From assembly GCA_946187345.1 (NCBI GenBank), contig CAMHQD010000021.1:1-40395 (forward strand): a DNA stretch of 40,395 bases. Reading direction: 5' to 3'. The notes under the pieces were generated by a model, which searched no databases, was not told the DNA's origin, and worked only from the letters and a program-made list of their open reading frames with translations. This DNA is from an uncultured Porphyromonadaceae bacterium (GTDB taxonomy: Bacteria > Bacteroidota > Bacteroidia > Bacteroidales > Muribaculaceae). This document shows, in pieces, positions 23,773 through 31,506 of the stretch (position 1 is the first letter of the stretch; the number at the start of each line of letters is the position of its first letter). The position numbers and the translations under genes were made by a program.

Positions 23773-25191
23773 ATGACCAGCGAACGTATCCAACGACTGA
23801 AGTACGTGGCCAGCGACTGGTTGCTGTCCACCGTGGCGTGGGTGGCCTTCAACGCTTTGCGCTATCAGATAGGCGCCGTGCACGGCGCCTATGCCTCGAT
23901 GGCGCAGTTTATGCTCGCCCCACGCGTGTTGTTCCTCTACGGAGCCGTGCCGCTGATGATGATGGCAATCTACTGGTTGAGCGGTTACTATAACGAGGTG
24001 TTCCGCAAGTCGCGCCTTCACGAGTTCATGGTCACCATGGGAAGTTCGTTCATCAACGCGCTGCTCATCTTCTTTGCTGTGCTCATTAACGATGTGATGA
24101 ATGACCGGGCCACCGACTATGAGTTGCTCTTTATCCTTTTCGCGTTGCTCTTTGTGGCCGTTTATGCCGGCCGTTGTCTAATCACCAGTTACAGTTCTGC
24201 CATGGTCAAGAGTGGCCGTTGGGCGCTGCGTACCCTCGTTGTGGGTCGCGGCAAGGCGGCCGCCGCCTTTGTCGATAAATTGAACGCCATGCAGCAATCG
24301 TTGGGCTACGACATTCGCGGCATGGTGAGCATCCCGGGCGAGAACGATGTCAAGGACATCGACCTGCCGTGCCACACGCTCGACGAGTTGCCTGACTTGT
24401 GCCGTCGCGAGGCCATTCAGGAACTCATCGTTGTGCCCACGCGTGCCAATGACGCCTCACTGTTGCACACGCTCAATCGCCTCTATTCCCTGGGCTTGCC
24501 CATCAAAGCGCGCCCCACGCGCGGCACGATGCTCGGCGCAAAGGTCAGGCTCACCGACGTATACGGCGTGCCGCTTGTTGACCTCACCGGCAGCAATATG
24601 AGCCAGAGTGACCGCAATGTGAAGCGTGTGTTTGACGTGATATTCTCTATCTTGGCGCTCATCGTGCTCTCTCCCGTGCTGCTCACTGTGGCTATCGCCG
24701 TCAAGTTGTCGTCAAAGGGCCCCGTCTTCTACCATCAGGAGCGCATAGGCCTGCACAACGTGCCGTTCAATATCATCAAATTCCGCACGATGGTTGATCA
24801 GGCCGAGGCCGAGAACCGGCCGCAACTCACCAGCACCAACGACCCGCGCATCACCCCGCTGGGACGTTTCCTGCGCAAGTACCGCATCGACGAGTTTCCG
24901 CAGTTCCTCAACGTGTTGCGTGGTGAGATGTCAATCGTCGGGCCACGACCCGAGCGCCAGTTTTTCATCGACCAAATTGTGGAGCGAGAGCCGGCCTACG
25001 TGTTGTTGCATCAAGTCAGGCCCGGCATCACGTCGATGGGAATGGTCAAGTTTGGATATGCCCAAAATGTTGACCAAATGATTGAGCGCCTCGACTACGA
25101 TTTGATGTATCTCGAGAATATGTCGCTACTCAACGACTTCAAAATAATGGTCTACACGGTCAAGATTGTCTTCACCGGCCGTGGTATGTAG
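23773..25191 (+). CDS. Polyprenyl-phosphate glycosyl-1-phosphate transferase (WcaJ/WbaP-like)
   Basis: The 472-residue initiating sugar transferase moves a hexose-1-phosphate onto undecaprenyl phosphate at the inner membrane, the first step of exopolysaccharide or capsule repeat-unit synthesis. Four N-terminal helices (about 15-135) precede a CoA-binding-like domain (LVVGRGKAAAAFVDKL, 155-170) and the C-terminal bacterial sugar transferase domain. The latter starts with RNVKRVFDVIFSILALIVL and includes KFRTMVDQAE, KYRIDEFPQFLNVLRGEMS and VGPRPERQFF. It is complete. It follows the Sua5-like gene by 6 bp. The CpsB-like phosphatase and the gmd-fcl pair elsewhere in the window may serve the same polysaccharides. 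Confidence 0.93.
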   Translation: MTSERIQRLKYVASDWLLSTVAWVAFNALRYQIGAVHGAYASMAQFMLAPRVLFLYGAVPLMMMAIYWLSGYYNEVFRKSRLHEFMVTMGSSFINALLIFFAVLINDVMNDRATDYELLFILFALLFVAVYAGRCLITSYSSAMVKSGRWALRTLVVGRGKAAAAFVDKLNAMQQSLGYDIRGMVSIPGENDVKDIDLPCHTLDELPDLCRREAIQELIVVPTRANDASLLHTLNRLYSLGLPIKARPTRGTMLGAKVRLTDVYGVPLVDLTGSNMSQSDRNVKRVFDVIFSILALIVLSPVLLTVAIAVKLSSKGPVFYHQERIGLHNVPFNIIKFRTMVDQAEAENRPQLTSTNDPRITPLGRFLRKYRIDEFPQFLNVLRGEMSIVGPRPERQFFIDQIVEREPAYVLLHQVRPGITSMGMVKFGYAQNVDQMIERLDYDLMYLENMSLLNDFKIMVYTVKIVFTGRGM

Positions 25192-25194
25192 TGT

Positions 25195-25229
25195 GTAGCA
25201 TATGGCATGTAGCATGTGGCATGTAGCAG
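25195..25229 (+). repeat. Short tandem repeat GTAGCATGTGGCAT
   Basis: A 14-bp unit (GTAGCATATGGCAT, then GTAGCATGTGGCAT, then partial GTAGCAGA) is repeated about 2.5 times in the 47-bp gap before the ClC gene. Copy number at such sites can vary by slippage. Confidence 0.7.
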
Positions 25230-25238
25230 AGGAACAAG

Positions 25239-27029
25239 ATGATGGCTGAAGATTCTACCATATTCATGAGGCTGCTGGCCTGGCGCGAGCGCCATGTGGG
25301 TGAGCGCACCCTCATGGTGATACTTGCCCTGGTGGTCGGCACGGCCGCCGGCCTGGCCGCTGTGCTGCTCAAGTGGCTCATTGCCACCATCGCCACTGTG
25401 GTGACAAGCGATTCGGTCATCGATGGCGGTAACTGGCTCTATCTGTTGCTGCCTGCCATCGGCATTTTGATTGCGGGCGCGTATGTGCGCTACGTCGTGC
25501 GCGACAACATCTATCACGGTGTGACGCGCGTGCTCTATGCCATCGCCCAAAAGAATAGCCGCCTCAAGCCCAAGAATATGTATGCCTCGTTGGTCGCCTC
25601 GAGCGTCACCATCGGTATGGGCGGCTCGGTGGGAGCCGAAGGCCCGATCGTGTTCACCGGCGCGGCAATCGGCAGCAACCTGGGGCAACTGTTCCGCCTG
25701 TCGCCACAGTTGCTGATGATGCTCGTGGGCTGCGGTGCGGCGGCCGGTATCGCCGGCATCTTCAAGGCTCCCATCGCCGGACTGCTATTCACAGTGGAAG
25801 TGCTCATGCTCGATCTGACGGCCGGTTCGGCTATCCCGCTGATTATTTCCAGCGTGGCAGGTGCCACGGTGGCTTACGTCGCCACAGGCTACAACGTTGA
25901 GTTTTTCTTCACGCAGAGCGAACCGTTCACCGCGGTGCGCATCCCATACGTGGTTGCTCTCGGCGCTATTTGTGGCTTGGTGTCACTCTATTTTATCAAG
26001 GTGCTGGCCGCTATCGAGGGCGTGTTTGCCCGCATCAGGCGTCCCTCGCTGCGCTACCTGCTCGGCGCCGGCGCGTTGAGTCTGCTCATCTTCTTGCTGC
26101 CACCTCTCTACGGCGAGGGCTACACGAGCATCAACCAACTGCTCAGCGGCGAGGCCGGCTTGATTCTCGACGGCAGCGTTTTCTATGGCTTGCGCGGCAG
26201 CACGGTGTCCATTCTGCTCTTTGTCTTCGCTCTTGCGGCCACCAAGGCGTTGGCCACAGGTGCAACCAACGGCGGCGGGGGAGTGGGTGGCACGTTCGCG
26301 CCATCGCTCTTTGTGGGCAGCATGACGGGCTTCGCTTTCGCATTTTTCTTTAATCACTACGGGCTGCTGGGTGTCACTCTGTCGATAAAGAACTTCACCC
26401 TGATGGGTATGGCCGGCGTGATGGCGGGCGTGATGCACGCTCCGCTGATGGCCATCTTCCTTGCGGCCGAGATGACCGGCGGCTATGAACTCTTCCTGCC
26501 GCTGCTCATCGTCAGCGCCACCAGTTACGGCGTGTGCCGTATGTTCACGCCCTACGGCATCTACGCGGCGCGCCTGGCGCAGCGCGGCGAGTTGCTCACA
26601 CACCAGAAAGATCGCAGTGTGCTCACCCTGCTCAAGATGGACAGCGTCATCGAGACCGACTTCGCCGTGGTGCACCCCGAGATGAGCCTCAAGCAGATGG
26701 TGGACGTGATTTCGCGCAGTTGCCGCAACCTCTTTCCCGTCACCGATGCCGACGGTCACCTGCTCGGCGTGGTGTTGCTTGATGATATCCGCAATATCAT
26801 GTTCCGCACCGACCTTTACCGCAAGATGAACGTTGAGCGTTTCATGTCCACGCCGCCGGCGCGCGTCGTGCTCGGCACTCCCATGGACAAGGTGATGGAT
26901 ACCTTTGATCACACCGGAGCGTGGAACCTGCCGGTGGTCGATGAGCAAGGCCGGTATGTGGGCTTCGTGTCCAAGTCCAAAATCTTCAGCAGTTACCGTC
27001 AAGTCCTCAAGCACTACAGTTACGATTGA
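25239..27029 (+). CDS. ClC-family chloride channel/antiporter with C-terminal CBS pair
   Basis: This 596-residue membrane protein has the ClC fold in about residues 20-440. Motif GMGGSVGAEGPIVFTG (126-141) contains the gating glutamate E134, and GGGVGGTFAPSLFVG (about 346-360) is the second anion-site loop. The first GSGIP loop is not seen in its classical form; RDNIYHGVTRVL stands there. Two CBS domains fill about 455-590 (MSLKQMVDVISRSCRNLFPV and MDKVMDTFDHTGAWNLPVV) and probably bind nucleotides. Two adjacent ATGs (25239, 25242) make the start uncertain by one codon. It moves chloride or another anion across the inner membrane. It follows the sugar transferase by 47 bp. Confidence 0.93.
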   Translation: MMAEDSTIFMRLLAWRERHVGERTLMVILALVVGTAAGLAAVLLKWLIATIATVVTSDSVIDGGNWLYLLLPAIGILIAGAYVRYVVRDNIYHGVTRVLYAIAQKNSRLKPKNMYASLVASSVTIGMGGSVGAEGPIVFTGAAIGSNLGQLFRLSPQLLMMLVGCGAAAGIAGIFKAPIAGLLFTVEVLMLDLTAGSAIPLIISSVAGATVAYVATGYNVEFFFTQSEPFTAVRIPYVVALGAICGLVSLYFIKVLAAIEGVFARIRRPSLRYLLGAGALSLLIFLLPPLYGEGYTSINQLLSGEAGLILDGSVFYGLRGSTVSILLFVFALAATKALATGATNGGGGVGGTFAPSLFVGSMTGFAFAFFFNHYGLLGVTLSIKNFTLMGMAGVMAGVMHAPLMAIFLAAEMTGGYELFLPLLIVSATSYGVCRMFTPYGIYAARLAQRGELLTHQKDRSVLTLLKMDSVIETDFAVVHPEMSLKQMVDVISRSCRNLFPVTDADGHLLGVVLLDDIRNIMFRTDLYRKMNVERFMSTPPARVVLGTPMDKVMDTFDHTGAWNLPVVDEQGRYVGFVSKSKIFSSYRQVLKHYSYD

Positions 27030-27152
27030 GAGTAGAGACGGTTTTCCTCTCGTCTATTTTCGTCTATTCCCGTTTATTCTCTTCTATTATGAGCATGAAT
27101 GTCCGTGAATGGGTTAGACTTTATACTGATAGACCTTGGATGAAACATGAAT

Positions 27153-27235
27153 GTGCTGTTGTCCTCCCGCCGGCACTATTGTTTAGCAACTTTTTTTTAC
27201 GACGGTTTTTGGAGTGACGGGAGGACATAAAGCAC
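27153..27235. repeat. Inverted repeat element after the ClC gene
   Basis: Arms GTGCTGTTGTCCTCCCG (27153-27169) and CGGGAGGACATAAAGCAC (27218-27235) pair over most of their length around a 48-base loop containing a run of eight T. It may terminate both the ClC gene and the convergent DUF456-like gene. Just before it, 27048-27096, CGTCTATT-type units repeat four times. Confidence 0.6.
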
Positions 27236-27239
27236 ATAG

Positions 27240-27818
27240 TTAACTTAATGCCTCTCTTATCTTACCTTCATAATTGATGACGACGTATCCCGAGTAGAAG
27301 CACACGAGCAGTTTGAGGACCAAGCCCATCACATACGTGGCATAGGCTGCCGTTGCGGGCTTCAGGGCGAGAGTCACGCTCTTGCGGGAGATGGACTCAA
27401 ACAGCAGTGCGCAGCCGAACGGTAACAGCCCGAAGCATACAACCAATGCAATGATTAAGATAATCAGTCCTGACTCGAGATCGAAATCGGCATCCATAAT
27501 GAACAGAACATTTAAAATGGACAATAAACCGATGAGCGAGCCGATGATGGCGCCCCACTTGGCAGCCGAGCCGTAGTCGCTGATTTTCTCGGCGATGTAA
27601 GGGATGAGTTTTTTCTCGGCAATGTAACTGAGGATCAGCATGGCGAGGCAGAGCACGATGGCCCCCCAGGGGACAACCGAAATCTTCATGCCGAAGATGA
27701 AAACCAACATTCCGATGAAGGCGATGACCGGGCCGGGGAGTTTGTGGACGAAGCATCCGAGGAAACCGACGCCGATCAACAGAAAACAGGTGCTAAGAAC
27801 AAGTAAAGGTGTACTCAT
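27240..27818 (-). CDS. DUF456-like membrane protein
   Basis: The 192-residue protein is almost wholly hydrophobic, with about five to six membrane helices. The KLPGPVIAFIGMLVF segment (about 25-39) and ISDYGSAAKWGAIIGSLIGLL (about 75-95) follow the DUF456 pattern of a glycine/proline loop and a GxSKWG-like helix start. The function of this family is unknown. ATG 27818 (MSTPLLVLSTCFLL) is used because it starts a hydrophobic helix; the frame is open to 27860. It is convergent with the ClC gene, with a palindromic element between them. Confidence 0.75.
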   Translation of the reverse strand: MSTPLLVLSTCFLLIGVGFLGCFVHKLPGPVIAFIGMLVFIFGMKISVVPWGAIVLCLAMLILSYIAEKKLIPYIAEKISDYGSAAKWGAIIGSLIGLLSILNVLFIMDADFDLESGLIILIIALVVCFGLLPFGCALLFESISRKSVTLALKPATAAYATYVMGLVLKLLVCFYSGYVVINYEGKIREALS

Positions 27819-28370
27819 ATAACTGATGATTTTAATTTTGAGACCACTTGAAAAAGTCACGAGATTATTTGAACATGAATTTCAATGAATTACTCAAAAA
27901 TTTCCCATGAATTATATTCAAGAGATTGCAGTTGAAACGAAAATTAATGAATAATTATATGGTAATTGTCTGTTAAAATCTTTGCGGAATCACAATCGCA
28001 ACTTTTTAAAGTGGACTCATTTTTCAATACAAAGAAGAATGCGGATTGTAGTGTCGCAGTTCTGTCTGGAAGACTTAATCGACATGAAAATTCATTGAGC
28101 CCACTTTTCAAAAGAGCCGGAATTGTTCGGACACAACTTGCACAACTTAAACTGCTTCTGAACAATTTGTCATCCAAATATGAATCAGTTATGGTTGCTG
28201 AAGTCGTGTTGTGCACTTTTGGAGTGGACTCAATGAATCGTTGGCCTGGGAATGTCTGTTTACAACATTCCGGCAAACTGGACTGAGGTGTATCCGTCAC
28301 GTGGACTCGTTGCTGTTGCCCGTGCCGTTGTGGCAGTTGGGTGCGTCAGTTGCCGAGACTTCGGCATCCA
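27819..28370. other. 552-bp stretch without a convincing gene
   Basis: Overlapping frames on both strands (27966-28286 plus, 27944-28300 minus) show no recognisable motif, promoter or codon pattern, and they shadow each other. The phrase GTGGACTC recurs near 28013, 28224 and 28300. The part from about 28323 to 28370 resembles 28860-28902, so it belongs to the duplicated flank of the neighbouring lipoprotein genes. A decayed gene is possible. Confidence 0.5.
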
Positions 28371-28709
28371 TCAGTCCAGCGCGCTTTTCATTAGTTCCTT
28401 TGCATTCTTTATAACGGCGTCCTCTGCGCGATTCTCCAACTTTTTGACCTGTTCCTTCTGCTCGTCGGTGAGAGTGAGACCTTCGGGATCAGATTCCCAG
28501 TTTTCGCCGTACTTCTCTTCCATCTCCTTGCCGGCTTTTTCGGCAATCTCCTTAATCTCCTTAAGGTCTTTACCATTCTCGGCGGCCTTCTCTACCTGTT
28601 CGACAGCGTCCTCGTAGTCGGCGAGGTAACGCTCCTCCTTGCTCTTGCATGACGTGAGCAACAGTCCGATGCCCAGCGTCACAACCAGTGTTAATAAAAA
28701 CTTTTTCAT
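28371..28709 (-). CDS. Small lipoprotein, copy A of a tandem pair
   Basis: The 112-residue protein has a type II signal peptide, MKKFLLTLVVTLGIGLLLTSC, with C21 as the lipid-bearing cysteine. The mature part is charged and helical, with ERYLADYEDAVEQVEKA and EEKYGENWESDPEGLTLTDE. It is nearly identical in its first 38 residues, and again around EEKYGENWE, to the protein encoded at 28903-29160. It has about 27 additional residues including KDLKEIKEIAEKAGKE and a longer tail. I know no function for this type of protein. The two genes look like a recent tandem duplication. Confidence 0.85.
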   Translation of the reverse strand: MKKFLLTLVVTLGIGLLLTSCKSKEERYLADYEDAVEQVEKAAENGKDLKEIKEIAEKAGKEMEEKYGENWESDPEGLTLTDEQKEQVKKLENRAEDAVIKNAKELMKSALD

Positions 28710-28902
28710 TGTAACAAATAATTTATGAGTTAATAAAAATGAGTTAATAATACTTCTTTTTTAGTTCAACGGCGGGAAAGAGGTGTTGTCTTCCCACTGC
28801 CTCGGAGTGCCGTTGGTATCTCTACAGGCAAGAGTTCCGCAACGATGTGTTGGCAATGCCTGTCACACGGCAGTTGGGTTGTGGATGCTGACTTTGGCCT
28901 TT

Positions 28903-29160
28903 TTATAGGCGTTTCTTCAACTCTCTTCGTTTATCCTTCTGCTCGTCGGTGAGAGTGACACCTTCGGGATCAAATTCCCAGTTTTCGCCGTACTTCTCTT
29001 CCATCTCCTTGTTGATTTTCTCAGCCTCCTTTTGAAGATTCTCGGTCTGTTCGACAGCGTCCTCGTAGTCGGCGAGGTAACGCTCCTCCTTGCTCTTGCA
29101 TGACGTGATCAGCAGGCCGAAGCCCAGCGTCACAACCAGTGTTAATAAAAACTTTTTCAT
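28903..29160 (-). CDS. Small lipoprotein, copy B of a tandem pair
   Basis: This 85-residue lipoprotein starts MKKFLLTLVVTLGFGLLITSC (lipobox cysteine C21), shares SKEERYLADYEDAVEQ and EKYGENWEFDPEGVTLTDEQ with copy A, and ends KDKRRELKKRL. It is 27 residues shorter than copy A through an internal gap and an early end. Upstream sequence is also shared: both genes are preceded by TTATTAACTCATAAAT-type sequence. A promoter box lies about 98 bp upstream (29258-29265). It could drive both copies, as copy A lacks its own clear box. Confidence 0.85.
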   Translation of the reverse strand: MKKFLLTLVVTLGFGLLITSCKSKEERYLADYEDAVEQTENLQKEAEKINKEMEEKYGENWEFDPEGVTLTDEQKDKRRELKKRL

Positions 29161-29257
29161 TGTAACAGATGATTTATGAGTTAATAAATGATTCTGATAG
29201 CAACACGTCTCGGGCCACTCAAGTGCCGGATTGAATGTACCATCTGGTTTACGTCGG

Positions 29258-29265
29258 CAAAATTA
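29258..29265 (-). promoter_or_regulatory. -7 element for the tandem lipoprotein genes
   Basis: TAATTTTG on the minus strand. The surrounding stretch, about 29250-29312, resembles the one at 31186-31249 upstream of the TonB-domain gene (GGCA(GC)AAAATTACNCAC, then CATGGTTTATTCCGGTTTATT). The two transcription units may share a regulator. No clear -33 TTTG is seen. Confidence 0.55.
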
Positions 29266-29369
29266 CACACTTTGCATCGCACGCGCATGGTTTATTCCGG
29301 TTTATTCCACTTGAATATCAATTAAATAACTAATTGAGGCCCGGCCGGACTTATTGAAGGGTAAGAAAA

Positions 29370-29406
29370 AGTGTGTGGCAAAAGTCCTGTCCCTTTGCCA
29401 CACACT
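29370..29406 (-). terminator. Rho-independent terminator of the lipoprotein operon
   Basis: A perfect 13-bp stem (AGTGTGTGGCAAA at 29370-29382 and its complement at 29394-29406) has an 11-base loop. On the minus strand it is followed by TTTTTCTT. It lies 34 bp downstream of the stop of the gene at 29440-29970. Confidence 0.85.
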
Positions 29407-29439
29407 CAGGGTCCGTTTATGACTTAGTAGAAGATGTGC

Positions 29440-29970
29440 TCAGTTCAATTCTTGAGCCGCTTTCATCAGTTTGTTGTTGATGCGTTGATAGCGAGCGACC
29501 TGTGATGCGGTTAAGTCAGACGACACAGCGCCGATTTTTGAACTGAGTTCCTGCGCGGATTCCATCATCGAGGCATACTCCGACATGGCCTCCATGTCAC
29601 CGGCTTTCGCTTTTTTGAGCAGCGAGATATACTTGTCGACATAGTTCTCGTATTCCGTCAGCCATTCATCGAAGTCCTTCGAGCCCTTTGATGTCGTTTC
29701 AGACGACGAGGAGTCATCATTGCTGTCATCACTGTTGTCGCTGTAAGCATCGGTGGAGGCTTCAACTTCATTGACGCTGCTTGACGTTGTGCCGTAATCG
29801 TCAAGGCTTGTTTGCTCCGGTGCGGCCTCTTCATTCTGATCAACCGCGACGACGGCGGTTTCCTCGTCTTGTGACTGGGCGGCGTTTCCGTCACCGCCAC
29901 TGCAGGCAGTGAGGGTTGCTGTGAAGAGGCCCGCCGTGGCGATAAGCATCAGTAGTAACTTGTTATTCAT
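29440..29970 (-). CDS. Acidic Ser/Asp-rich lipoprotein
   Basis: The 176-residue protein has a lipoprotein signal (MNNKLLLMLIATAGLFTATLTAC, C23). A low-complexity acidic region rich in Ser, Asp, Glu and Thr (about 30-92) follows, then a helical domain with KDFDEWLTEYENYVDKYISLLKKA and a Met/Ala-rich part. The helical domain resembles short DUF-type lipoproteins of Bacteroidales whose role is unknown. It overlaps the upstream lipoprotein gene by eight bases and ends shortly before a clear terminator, so the two form a two-gene operon. Confidence 0.85.
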   Translation of the reverse strand: MNNKLLLMLIATAGLFTATLTACSGGDGNAAQSQDEETAVVAVDQNEEAAPEQTSLDDYGTTSSSVNEVEASTDAYSDNSDDSNDDSSSSETTSKGSKDFDEWLTEYENYVDKYISLLKKAKAGDMEAMSEYASMMESAQELSSKIGAVSSDLTASQVARYQRINNKLMKAAQELN

Positions 29971-30514
29971 GATCGTGCTGTTCTAAGTAAATGTCGGAAC
30001 TTCCATATGGTGTAAATGCCGTAGCCGCTTTGTATGCTTCAACGGCATGTTCATTCCAAGTGCCATATTCGAATGTCACTTCAGCCGTATCTCCTTTCTT
30101 GCCTGAAAGTAGTTTCTTCAAAGTGAGATGGTCAGTGTCAATCAGATCCATATCATGGACCTCAACCCCTTCATTGTCTAACAGTTGGACTGTTAGACCG
30201 CACAGCAGCGAAATTAAGCCAATGTCTTGCGCACTCTCTACCTTAATGCCATCTTTGACCATCTGCAAAGTGATTTTTAGAGTGACTCTATTAGAATTCT
30301 CTTTCTGAACCAACTTGAGTTCATAAGGTTGGTCAACAACCGTCACATACTTCGACACCTCGCCATATTGGAACTCCGTGGATTTGGGACTTAACGTCTT
30401 AATTTCCTGATCTGACGATGCCTCCGACGACGCTTCTGACGATGACCCAGACGACGTGCATGATGTCGCCGCTGCCATAAAAATGGCACATGCATAGATT
30501 AAAAATCTGTTCAT
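29963..30514 (-). CDS. Lipoprotein of unknown function
   Basis: The 183-residue protein has a signal peptide ending in ATSC (C19), then a Ser-rich linker (SSGSSSEASSEASSDQE) and a beta-rich domain with FQYGEVSKYVTVVDQPYEL and VTLKITLQMVKDGIKVE. I do not recognise the domain. It is the first gene of a two-gene unit, with its stop eight bases inside the next gene. No clear promoter box was found in the 129 bp between it and the TonB-domain gene. Confidence 0.82.
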   Translation of the reverse strand: MNRFLIYACAIFMAAATSCTSSGSSSEASSEASSDQEIKTLSPKSTEFQYGEVSKYVTVVDQPYELKLVQKENSNRVTLKITLQMVKDGIKVESAQDIGLISLLCGLTVQLLDNEGVEVHDMDLIDTDHLTLKKLLSGKKGDTAEVTFEYGTWNEHAVEAYKAATAFTPYGSSDIYLEQHDHE

Positions 30515-30643
30515 GATCGTTAAAGTGTTATAGACGCATGAGTTAACCTGTGCACCATTAGCCCATGCGGCCTATGTTGAAAATTCTGTTTAGATGTTGG
30601 AAGAGTGTGCACAGAAATGCCTGTGGTCAGGACATTTTACTCT

Positions 30644-31072
30644 TCATTTTGATGGCCGTCTGATGACGGTATTCTCCGGAATTTTGAAAGTCACCGGCAC
30701 GGTGAACCACACGCGCACGGGCTGGCCGTCCTTACGGCCGGGGGTGAACTTCGGCAGCGACTGGCACACGCGGATTGCCTCCTGGTTGAACTCCTCGCCG
30801 GCACCACGCACAATTTTCGCGTCGCCCACATGGCCGTCCTTCTCGATGACGAACTGCACAACGACCTCACCTTCCGTGCCATTCTCGGCCGCTTGAGGCG
30901 GATACTGGATGTTGTCGCTCAAGAACTGCAGCAGTTCCGCCTGGCCACCAGGGAATACGGGGTTCTGTTCCACAGAGGTGTAAATCCTCTCGGAGTCGTT
31001 GGTCTGTGCGCTGGCCGATAAAGACGCAGCCACGATGACCGATAGCAGCAGTAATCCTTTCTTGAGAGTCAT
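30644..31072 (-). CDS. TonB C-terminal-domain periplasmic protein
   Basis: The 142-residue protein has a signal peptide (MTLKKGLLLLSVIVAASLSASA) and one TonB C-terminal domain. It shows NPVFPGGQAELLQFLSDNIQYP (about 37-58), EGEVVVQFVIEKDGHVGDAKIV and FTPGRKDGQPVRVWFTVPVTF. Full TonB proteins have a membrane anchor and a long proline-rich stretch; both are missing here. It is therefore a stand-alone domain, as often found in Bacteroidota, which may bind outer-membrane transporters or the cell wall. A promoter-like box at 31194-31201 precedes it. Confidence 0.88.
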   Translation of the reverse strand: MTLKKGLLLLSVIVAASLSASAQTNDSERIYTSVEQNPVFPGGQAELLQFLSDNIQYPPQAAENGTEGEVVVQFVIEKDGHVGDAKIVRGAGEEFNQEAIRVCQSLPKFTPGRKDGQPVRVWFTVPVTFKIPENTVIRRPSK

Positions 31073-31193
31073 AACATAGATAATTATATAAAATGACTTA
31101 TGGCAATCCGCATCAAATGTTTGTCATTGTGCCCGAGCGTTTTGCCTGGCCTCTGCAAATGACAGGTTGAATGTCTCAGCCGGTTTTCGGCAG

Positions 31194-31201
31194 CAAAATT
31201 A
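31194..31201 (-). promoter_or_regulatory. -7 element for the TonB-domain gene
   Basis: TAATTTTG on the minus strand, 122 bp upstream of the ATG, inside a stretch resembling the one at 29250-29312. The long leader would leave room for post-transcriptional control, but no specific structure was recognised. Confidence 0.55.
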
Positions 31202-31325
31202 CTCACTTCGCATCTCCCGCGCGTGGTTTATTTTGGTTTATTTCCGTGATGTTTTCAGTGTTTAGGTTTTATTGTGTCAAGTTCCTCAAGTATCGAAAGC
31301 AGTCAAAGCGTTGTGGTTTAGGTTT

Positions 31326-31388
31326 GTAGGGGCAGGATTTATTCTGCCCGTTTGCCGCAGTTGCGGGCAGAATTTATTCTGCCCCTAC
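31326..31388. repeat. Double palindrome of the GGGCAGAAT-AAATTCTGCCC type
   Basis: The left arm GTAGGGGCAGGATTTATTCTGCCCG and the right arm (31364-31388) are inverted copies of each other, and each is itself nearly palindromic. The loop is TTTGCCGCAGTTG. This looks like a dispersed intergenic repeat. It is the main feature of the 434-bp gap 31073-31506, together with the two promoters. Confidence 0.75.
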
Positions 31389-31476
31389 ATCCATTACGCA
31401 ATACTCTGTTCACATGCAGTCTTATATCAACATTAGAAACTTGTGCCAAGTTCTTGGGAGTGCGCCGAAAAAATTG

Positions 31477-31484
31477 TAATTTTG
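31477..31484 (+). promoter_or_regulatory. -7 element for the kinase operon
   Basis: TAATTTTG followed by C, with CTTG 20 bases upstream. It lies 22 bp before the ATG at 31507, a short leader as in other genes here. Confidence 0.65.
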
Positions 31485-31506
31485 CATTGGCAAAGCAACG
31501 ACGGTG

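Noticed and set aside
25983-27014. Long antisense frame (343 codons) opposite the ClC gene
   Set aside because: His/Gln/Arg-rich product typical of a reverse shadow of GC-rich coding DNA; the ClC frame is certain.
27944-28300. Minus-strand frame of 118 codons in the gap after the DUF456-like gene
   Set aside because: No motif, no promoter, and an overlapping plus-strand frame of similar length; I cannot support either.
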